Made by a program: the position numbers and the translations under genes. A stretch of 6,682 bases of DNA from Coriobacteriales bacterium (GTDB lineage: Bacteria; Actinomycetota; Coriobacteriia; Coriobacteriales; UBA8131), in NCBI GenBank assembly GCA_031263665.1, contig JAISFJ010000087.1, positions 1 through 6,682 on the forward strand. The letters run 5' to 3'. Below the pieces are notes generated by a model. It saw only the letters and a program-made list of their open reading frames with translations. It searched no databases and was not told the origin of the DNA. Each line of letters starts with the position of its first letter. Position 1 is the first letter of the stretch. This document shows positions 1 to 4,767 of the stretch, piece by piece.

Positions 1-43
1 GAGAAACTTGAGAACGCGTTATGAACAAGGATTGTTGGCTCCC

Positions 44-100
44 ACTATACCACGAATTCGCCCAAGAAGTGCTGGAACCTTTTTATCATCCTACATTATA
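44..100 (-). promoter_or_regulatory. possible promoter elements for the gene after mraY
   Basis: The minus strand has a perfect -10 hexamer TATAAT at 95-100 and a second, extended -10-like TGGTATAGT at 44-52. Neither has a recognisable TTGACA-like -35 at 16-18 bases. Their position, just past a hairpin and before the expected murD start, suggests that transcription may restart here. AT-rich spacers give such hexamers by chance, so this is weak. Confidence 0.22.
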
Positions 101-110
101 CCGAAAAACG

Positions 111-143
111 CCAGAAAAGGAATGTCGCCTTAGTCAGGACATT
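111..143 (-). terminator. possible weak intrinsic terminator after mraY
   Basis: On the minus strand, AATGTCCT (143-136) pairs with AGG (130-128) and ACATT (125-121). This gives an 8-bp stem with a two-base bulge (127-126) and a five-base loop. It is followed at once by CCTTTTCTGG, a short and interrupted U tract. The hairpin begins 23 bases past the mraY stop, where a terminator or attenuator would be expected. The stem is AT-rich and the U tract is poor, so it may only slow polymerase or protect the transcript's 3' end, or may be chance. Confidence 0.3.
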
Positions 144-166
144 TAGTAGTGCACTATCGGCTTCAG

Positions 167-1216
167 TTACAGGCTTTGGTAGAAGAAGAGGGCGAAGCCT
201 ATGCAGGCTAGAAGGGCGGTTATTATCCAGAAGCGGATGACGACCTTGGTTTCTGACCAGCCTTTTTGTTCAAAGTGGTGGTGGAAGGGGGCCATGAGGA
301 AAACTCGTTTGTGCGTCAGCTTAAAGTAGCCGACCTGAATCATGACGCTGAGCGCCTCAAAGACGAAGATGCCGCCCACAACGAGCGAGGTGACCTCGGT
401 TTTTGTCATAACGGCGAGCGCGGCGAAGGCAGCGCCGAGGGCAAGTGAGCCTGTGTCGCCCATGAAAATGCCTGCCGGATGGGCGTTAAACCAGAGAAAT
501 CCCACGCAGGCACCCGTGACCGCCGCGGCAAACAATGCCGTGTTGAGCTGGTCGGTCCTATACGCAATCGCGGCCATGACCACCATGGCAATCATGACTG
601 TCCCTCCGGCAAGCCCATCGAGCCCATCGGTCAGATTAACCGCGTTGGACATACCCACCATAAGAAGAAAAACAAAAACCACGTAAAGCCACGGGATGGC
701 GAGCGTTACACTCCCTATTTGAAGGGTAGTCGTAAGAATGCCGAGGTCGATAACCGGAACAAAGGGAATGGCGATGGTCGGCTCGATACCAGCAACATTG
801 ACGGCGGCAAGACAAAAGCTCACCGATATGAGCGTGAGGCAAATCATCTTCGCGTTGGGACGAAGGCCAAGCGAGCGCTCTTTGACCACCTTTGAGAGGT
901 CGTCGATGAGCCCCAAGATGCCGGTGAGTAAAGTCACTCCGCAGATGAGCAACAGAGAAATCATATTGGTTTGGCTGGTTGACTTCGCAAGCAATAACAC
1001 GGTGGCGAATACGGAAGCGAGTATGATGACACCGCCCATGGTTGGCGTGCCCTGTTTGACGAGATGACGCTGAGGGCCATCAGCGCGTATCTGTTGGCCG
1101 ATTTGGCGGAAATGGAGAATCCATATCCAAAGCGGCAAGAGTGCCATGGTAATTGCCATGGATACGAAGATAGCTAAAAAGACTTGAAAGGTCGGATATC
1201 CGGCAGACCCTATCAT
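167..1216 (-). CDS. mraY: phospho-N-acetylmuramoyl-pentapeptide transferase (MraY)
   Basis: MraY transfers phospho-MurNAc-pentapeptide from the UDP-linked precursor to undecaprenyl phosphate. This makes lipid I at the inner face of the cytoplasmic membrane. The 349-residue product is close to the usual family length and is hydrophobic throughout, consistent with about ten membrane helices. Family motifs are intact: KQGTPTMGG at 54-62, the aspartate pair D105-D106 with K109 (IDDLSK), NAVNLTDGLDGLAGG at 191-205, GDTGS at 253-257 and the histidine-rich MAPFHHHFEQKGW at 308-320. The ATG (1214-1216) is the natural start, with AAAGGAG 11 bases upstream. It lies 34 bases after murF, which makes its substrate. 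Unlike its three neighbours it has no low-complexity extension. Confidence 0.98.
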   Translation of the reverse strand: MIGSAGYPTFQVFLAIFVSMAITMALLPLWIWILHFRQIGQQIRADGPQRHLVKQGTPTMGGVIILASVFATVLLLAKSTSQTNMISLLLICGVTLLTGILGLIDDLSKVVKERSLGLRPNAKMICLTLISVSFCLAAVNVAGIEPTIAIPFVPVIDLGILTTTLQIGSVTLAIPWLYVVFVFLLMVGMSNAVNLTDGLDGLAGGTVMIAMVVMAAIAYRTDQLNTALFAAAVTGACVGFLWFNAHPAGIFMGDTGSLALGAAFAALAVMTKTEVTSLVVGGIFVFEALSVMIQVGYFKLTHKRVFLMAPFHHHFEQKGWSETKVVIRFWIITALLACIGFALFFYQSL

Positions 1217-1227
1217 TTAACGGACTG

Positions 1228-1234
1228 CTCCTTT
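1228..1234 (-). promoter_or_regulatory. mraY ribosome binding site
   Basis: AAAGGAG on the minus strand, 11 bases before the mraY ATG. The match to the Shine-Dalgarno consensus is strong but the spacing is slightly long. It supports the ATG at 1214-1216 and lies within the 34-base murF-mraY spacer, so mraY probably has its own initiation rather than strict coupling to murF. Confidence 0.7.
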
Positions 1235-1250
1235 CTTGGGGAGGCGATGA

Positions 1251-2897
1251 TTACTCATGGTCTTTTTGCCCCGTTTCATCATTGGTAACAGCACCCTCAA
1301 CGCCTTTTGCGCCACCCTCGGCGGCGTCCCTGGTGCCATCTGACTTGTCGGCTGCACCCTCGGCGGCTGCACCCTCGGCGGCTGCACCTTCGGCAGCGCC
1401 ACCTTCAGCGGCGTCCTCGATGCCATCCGATTCGGCGCCATCCTGCGCTTCGGTAACGACGGGGGGTGGCTGATAGCCTTGGATGAGATAGTCAACAACG
1501 CGCTCGAGCCCCATGAACCGCGAGGCTTTCACAAGCATAATCGGCGCTTTTTCACGCAGGGGGACAAGAACGGTCATGGCTTCTTCAATATCCGAACAAC
1601 TGATGATACGCGTTGAGTCCATGCCGGTGGCTTGGGCTCCGATTCCATAATGGGAGGCCATTGCACCGATGGTAACGAGTAGGTCGACCTCGTTGAGATA
1701 AACGGCCTCTCCTATGCCCTCATGCAGGGCAATTTCCTCAACACCAAGCTCGCCCATGTCACCTAAAATGGCAATCCGGAGGCGGGTTTTGGGCAGGCGC
1801 CCAAGCAGTTCTAAGGCGGCACGCATCGAATCGGGGTTCGCGTTGTAGCTGTCGTCGATGACGAGCGTACCATCCTCAAGCTCGTGTCTGACCTGGCGCA
1901 TGGGGACGGGCTTGACCTGCTCGAGGGCCCAAACGATTTGAGACGGGTCCACCTCAAGCTGCACCCCTGCGGTCGCGGCCGCAAGCGCATTATAGACCGA
2001 ATGTTTGCCCTGCAGGTTGAGTTTGACCCGCCGAGCGTCGCCATCCGGCAACAAAAGGTCAAAACTCGGCTGGCCGTCACTATCAAAATCGATGTTGGTC
2101 GCCCGAATGTCGTTATGTCGCTCAAGACCAAACAGCATAACGCGAACCTCTCGCTCAAAAGTCTGAGCGAGCTCGCGAATGCGCGGGGTATACGGGTCGT
2201 CTCCGTTGAGAATGGCGATGCCGGTGTCACGGGGCAACGCGGCGACGAGCTCGGCCTTGGCGCAGGCGACGTTATCTTTGCTGCCGAGGGTCGCGAGATG
2301 CACGGGACCGATGTTGGTAACGATACCGATATGCGGGCGGGCAACGGCACACAGTTCCTCGATTTGCCCAAAGCCTCGCATGGCCATCTCAACAACTAAA
2401 ACCTCGGTTGAAGGCGAGGCCGAAAGCACCGTAGCCGGCAAGCCAATCTCGTTATTGCGATTGCCGAGTGAAGAAACCGTGAGATAAGCCCGCGCCAAAA
2501 TAGCGCTCACCAGCGCCTTTGTGCTCGTCTTGCCGCTCGACCCCGTGATGCCGACAACCTTTGCGTCCAGCATTTCACGCCAGGCCGAAGCAAGGCGCTG
2601 GAGGGCAAGCTGTCCATCGGAGGCGTAGAGCAGCGCCGCTCGGTACTGCTCGGCGACCAAGCGCTCCGCCTCGGTAACCTGGCGAGAGGCGATGACCACG
2701 GCGGCTCCCCGCTCGAAGGCCTCGATGATGAAATCGTTACCATCAAAGCCGTCCCCGGGCAGAGCCACAAAGAGCATGTCGGGCTGGACGGTGCGAGAAT
2801 CCCAGCTGAGTCGCTGTATGATGTGATGGGAATCGCGTGCGGGAACGATAGTCAGCGCACGGGAAAATTCGGTGATTTGCGCGATGCTCAGTCGCAT
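1251..2897 (-). CDS. murF: UDP-MurNAc-tripeptide--D-Ala-D-Ala ligase (MurF) with acidic Ala/Gly/Glu tail
   Basis: MurF is the cytoplasmic ATP-dependent ligase that adds D-Ala-D-Ala to UDP-MurNAc-tripeptide, giving the pentapeptide used by MraY. Mur-ligase features are in order: an N-terminal substrate domain (about 1-110, with SWDSRTVQPDMLFVALPG), the ATP loop GITGSSGKTSTK at 116-127, SLGNRNNEIGLP at 143-154, AKAEL at 213-217, DDSYNANPDSM at 348-358, LGDMGELG at 378-385 and VKASRFMGLE at 456-465. The core ends near residue 480. A further 68 residues follow, with 19 acidic and 4 basic side chains and an AEGAA-type repeat, making the protein (548 residues) clearly longer than usual. The tail is probably disordered and has no known function. 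The ATG overlaps the murE stop by 10 bases, with AAGGA 9 bases upstream, so translation is probably coupled. Confidence 0.97.
   Translation of the reverse strand: MRLSIAQITEFSRALTIVPARDSHHIIQRLSWDSRTVQPDMLFVALPGDGFDGNDFIIEAFERGAAVVIASRQVTEAERLVAEQYRAALLYASDGQLALQRLASAWREMLDAKVVGITGSSGKTSTKALVSAILARAYLTVSSLGNRNNEIGLPATVLSASPSTEVLVVEMAMRGFGQIEELCAVARPHIGIVTNIGPVHLATLGSKDNVACAKAELVAALPRDTGIAILNGDDPYTPRIRELAQTFEREVRVMLFGLERHNDIRATNIDFDSDGQPSFDLLLPDGDARRVKLNLQGKHSVYNALAAATAGVQLEVDPSQIVWALEQVKPVPMRQVRHELEDGTLVIDDSYNANPDSMRAALELLGRLPKTRLRIAILGDMGELGVEEIALHEGIGEAVYLNEVDLLVTIGAMASHYGIGAQATGMDSTRIISCSDIEEAMTVLVPLREKAPIMLVKASRFMGLERVVDYLIQGYQPPPVVTEAQDGAESDGIEDAAEGGAAEGAAAEGAAAEGAADKSDGTRDAAEGGAKGVEGAVTNDETGQKDHE
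1350..1409 (-). repeat. 15-bp tandem repeat in the murF 3' end
   Basis: Four head-to-tail 15-base units. Plus-strand copies are at 1350-1364 and 1365-1379 (identical, GGCTGCACCCTCGGC), 1380-1394 (one change) and 1395-1409 (diverged). The unit length keeps the frame and encodes AEGAA-type pentapeptides in the MurF tail. The identical copies suggest recent slippage or unequal exchange. Looser versions of the same motif continue on both sides, to about 1311 and 1430. Confidence 0.9.
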
Positions 2898-2911
2898 GAT
2901 TCACCGTCCTT
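2888..2911 (-). promoter_or_regulatory. murE-murF overlap with murF ribosome binding site
   Basis: The murF ATG (2895-2897) lies inside murE, whose TGA stop is at 2888-2890, a 10-base overlap. The murF Shine-Dalgarno AAGGA (2907-2911) lies 9 bases upstream, within the murE coding repeat at 2903-2962. This layout is typical of translational coupling between consecutive pathway enzymes. Confidence 0.8.
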
Positions 2912-4714
2912 ATGCGAAGATGATTTGCGCGAGGGCAACTTACGTAAAGACGGCTTACGCGAGGGCGGCTGCTGTTGCTGGGGCCGATGCCCCGTCTCGG
3001 CGAGCCGCCGAAGTTCCTCGGCCGCCACCAGGCGGTCGTCAAAGTCTAAAACCGCGTCGCCAACAAGCTGATAGTCCTCGTGTCCTTTGCCGGCAATGAG
3101 CACAAAATCACCGGACGCGGCTTTACGCAGGGCACGCGCGATGGCGGCGCGACGGTCCGGCTCAACCTCATAGTGGCCCTCGGCGCCTTTCATGCCCGGC
3201 AGGATGTCGGCGATGATGGCCAGCGGGGCTTCCGTGCGCGGATTGTCACTCGTGACAATGGCGTAGTCGGCCGCCAACGCCGCCGCGCCCATAAGCGGCC
3301 GTTTGGTCGCGTCGCGGTCGCCTCCACACCCGAAAACGATGAGCGTCTGAGCCGTCGCGGAGGTCTCCGCTGGGGCCGCCTTGGAAGCTCCCGCTCGGGT
3401 CGCCGTGGCTGTCCCCTTAATCTCCCGGATGGCCTCCAGCGCCTTTTCGATAGAATCGGGTGTGTGTGAGTAGTCGACAAAAACCTTGATGGGCGGTTGC
3501 CGCTCGTCATCGAGTGCGATGCCCTGGGCACAGACGCGCTCAAGCCGCCCGGGCACCTGCGGACAAAGCGCAAGCGCATCGGTAATTTCTTCCCAGGAAA
3601 ATCCCAGGAGCGAAGCTGCGCTCGCTGCCAGTAAGACGTTGCTCACGTTAAAGCGCCCGATGAGCGGATACTCAACAGAAAAGCGACCTTCGGGCGTGGT
3701 TATTGTCACGACGGTACGCTCAGGATAATAGTCAACGGCTTCCGCTCGAACTTGAGCATTTGGAGAAAATCCGCAGGTCAAAGCCGAGAAGCCCGCCTCT
3801 TTACAACGACGGGCCAGCCGCTGCCCATACTCGGTGTCAACATCAATTGTGCGAGCGGCGACAAGCGGCGACAAAAACAGGGAGGCCTTCGTCTCAAAAT
3901 ACGCTTCCATGCTCCCGTGAAAATCGAGGTGGTCCTGGGTGAGATTGGAAAACGCCGCCACCGCAAAGGAGATGCCGGCGACACGGTGAAGCGCGATGGC
4001 GTGACTCGAAACCTCCATGCAAACATGGCTGACACCCGCCTTGAGCATCTGTGCCAGCAGCCGTTGAAGGTCGAGGCTTTCCGGCGTTGTAAACTTTGAA
4101 GGGAGGCGAGAAGTGCCTATCCGAGTCTCAACCGTACCGATGAGCCCCGTATACGCCGCCGCGTCTGTGGCCGTGCGTGCAGCCGCATTCACACCCGCAG
4201 CCGCGCCCACATCCGCGTTCGCAGCCGCGCCCACACCCACGCCCGCGTTCGCAGCCGCGCCCACATCCGCAGCCGCAGCCGCGTTCTCCATCAAAAGACG
4301 GCGAGCGAGCGCCAGGCGACTTATCCAGTCGATGAGATAGGTGGTCGTGGTCTTGCCGTTTGTGCCGGTGACCGCCGTGATGGTTAAATTTTTGGAGGGG
4401 TCGCCGTAAAAGGCCTGCGAAACGCGAGCGAGCGCCAGGCGTGTATCCTCAAAGCGTATCTGCGGCAACTCGACAGAAACAGGATGCTCAACGGCTAAGG
4501 CGACGGCACCTCGCGCAGCCGCGTCGGGTGCAAAATCATGGCCGTCAGCACGCGAGCCCGGCACACAGAAAAACAAATCACCAGCCTGGGCGGCGTCGGA
4601 GCGATAGGCGATGCCTCCTATGGGAAGCGCGCCAAGCATCGCCGGGTCGACGGTATCGTCTATCCGTTGCTCAAAATCAGCGATGAGCGTACTCAGGAGA
4701 CGATGATTAGTCAT
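2888..4714 (-). CDS. murE: UDP-MurNAc-L-Ala-D-Glu--meso-DAP ligase (MurE) with low-complexity insert and basic tail
   Basis: MurE is the cytoplasmic ligase that adds the third stem-peptide residue. DNPR at 490-493 is the signature of the meso-DAP-adding subtype. Other motifs: ATP loop TGTNGKTTT at 116-124, TTPESLDL at 209-216, DHLDFHG at 261-267, the lysine expected to be carbamylated in YFETKASLF (K276), DYSHTPD at 414-420 (the family usually has Ala for this Ser), FGCGGDRD at 461-468 and GKGHE at 542-546. At 608 residues it is about 100 longer than typical. The excess lies in an Ala/Gly/Asn/Val insert (about 132-187), a short Ala/Thr/Ser insert (about 434-456) and a basic C-terminal tail (about 578-608). 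All fall between or after conserved motifs, so activity is expected to be kept. The ATG at 4712-4714 has AAGGTG four bases upstream. It follows ftsI by 53 bases and overlaps murF by 10. Confidence 0.98.
   Translation of the reverse strand: MTNHRLLSTLIADFEQRIDDTVDPAMLGALPIGGIAYRSDAAQAGDLFFCVPGSRADGHDFAPDAAARGAVALAVEHPVSVELPQIRFEDTRLALARVSQAFYGDPSKNLTITAVTGTNGKTTTTYLIDWISRLALARRLLMENAAAAADVGAAANAGVGVGAAANADVGAAAGVNAAARTATDAAAYTGLIGTVETRIGTSRLPSKFTTPESLDLQRLLAQMLKAGVSHVCMEVSSHAIALHRVAGISFAVAAFSNLTQDHLDFHGSMEAYFETKASLFLSPLVAARTIDVDTEYGQRLARRCKEAGFSALTCGFSPNAQVRAEAVDYYPERTVVTITTPEGRFSVEYPLIGRFNVSNVLLAASAASLLGFSWEEITDALALCPQVPGRLERVCAQGIALDDERQPPIKVFVDYSHTPDSIEKALEAIREIKGTATATRAGASKAAPAETSATAQTLIVFGCGGDRDATKRPLMGAAALAADYAIVTSDNPRTEAPLAIIADILPGMKGAEGHYEVEPDRRAAIARALRKAASGDFVLIAGKGHEDYQLVGDAVLDFDDRLVAAEELRRLAETGHRPQQQQPPSRKPSLRKLPSRKSSSHKDGESCD
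2903..2962 (-). repeat. 15-bp-period repeat in the murE 3' end
   Basis: Four degenerate 15-base units encode SRKPS, LRKLP, SRKSS and SHKDG (MurE residues 585-604). They form a strongly basic tail with seven Lys/Arg in twenty residues. The third codon of every unit is Lys and the second is Arg or His, which makes the five-codon period clear despite base divergence. The last unit also contains the murF Shine-Dalgarno sequence. Confidence 0.7.
4178..4285 (-). repeat. Ala/Gly/Asn/Val repeat insert inside murE
   Basis: Imperfect units of 8-10 codons encode residues 144-179: NAAAAADVG (144-152), AAANAGVGVG (153-162), AAANADVG (163-170), then AAAGVN and more alanines. On the plus strand this is a chain of GCAGCCGCGCCCACA-like blocks. 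The insert separates the helix after the ATP loop from the conserved TGLIGTVE strand. These are close together in ordinary MurE, so it should form a loop on the protein surface. Confidence 0.85.
4301..4441 (-). repeat. 18-bp exact direct repeat flanking the murE ATP-loop coding segment
   Basis: The plus-strand 18-mer GCGAGCGAGCGCCAGGCG occurs at 4301-4318 and again at 4424-4441, 123 bases apart. Both copies are read in the same frame as RLALAR, at residues 92-97 and 133-138. The copy at 92-97 fits the usual Ala/Leu-rich helix before AFYG. The other lies at the edge of the extra insert and is probably the duplicate. Confidence 0.8.
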
Positions 4715-4718
4715 TGCG

Positions 4719-4724
4719 CACCTT
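4719..4724 (-). promoter_or_regulatory. murE ribosome binding site
   Basis: AAGGTG on the minus strand, four bases before the murE ATG. Its AAGG is the 3' end of the last 15-base repeat unit. The spacing is a little short but supports the ATG at 4712-4714. Confidence 0.6.
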
Positions 4725-4750
4725 GTTCCTCGGTCCCTTGTTCCTCGGTC
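4721..4750 (-). repeat. perfect 15-bp tandem duplication between ftsI and murE
   Basis: The plus-strand unit CCTTGTTCCTCGGTC occurs at 4721-4735 and again, identically, at 4736-4750. A degenerate third copy lies at 4751-4765. On the minus strand, in the ftsI frame, the units read (G/E)TEEQ. The unit contains GAGGAACAAGG, so each copy carries Shine-Dalgarno-like purine runs. Confidence 0.95.
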
Positions 4751-4767
4751 TCTTATTATTCGGCGGC

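Larger units (their letters stand above)
1..166 (-). other. non-coding region downstream of mraY
   Basis: No convincing gene is visible here. Read on the minus strand, the stretch after the mraY stop is AT-richer than the coding DNA and has stops in all frames. A short ATG frame preceded by GTAGG (ATG near position 89) reaches a stop after 14 codons. A TTG at 26-28 preceded by GGGAG stays open to the window edge, but nine codons are too few to identify. In most dcw clusters murD would follow mraY, so its start may lie just outside. The stretch contains a hairpin, two -10-like hexamers and two short palindromes (TAGTGCACTA at 147-156 and CGAATTCG at 53-60). Confidence 0.6.
4711..4767 (-). pseudogene. 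stop-interrupted remnant of the ftsI 3' end
   Basis: After the ftsI TAA (4768-4770) the same reading frame continues as A-A-E, two TAA codons, then ETEEQGTEEQGAQ, and ends in a TGA (4711-4713) that overlaps the murE ATG as ATGA. Composition matches the end of intact FtsI (AAESTTE). The downstream units differ from the stop-bearing unit by one-base changes (GAA to TAA, CAA to TAA). This suggests that FtsI once extended to an ATGA overlap with murE and lost its last 19 codons to nonsense changes. A chance in-frame duplication in a spacer is the alternative. Confidence 0.5.

Noticed and set aside
1144..1161. Two CCATGG sites six bases apart
   Set aside because: They fall in the mraY coding sequence for a membrane helix (MAITMAL) and follow from Met-Ala codons.
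1217..1498. Minus-strand 93-codon frame ending right at the mraY start
   Set aside because: It overlaps the murF 3' end in another frame, and its repetitive composition comes from the murF 15-base repeat. The TAA next to the mraY ATG looks coincidental.
1884..2399. 171-codon plus-strand open frame
   Set aside because: Entirely antisense to conserved parts of murF, with no convincing ribosome binding site or recognisable domain.
4178..4285. Repeats in murE considered as a CRISPR array
   Set aside because: Units are 24-30 bases with no unique spacers, are not palindromic and are in frame within a coding sequence.
4113..4340. Plus-strand Ala/Pro/Thr-rich frame resembling a secreted repeat protein
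   Set aside because: It is the reverse strand of the Ala-rich murE insert. A GC-rich repeat reads as low complexity in every frame.
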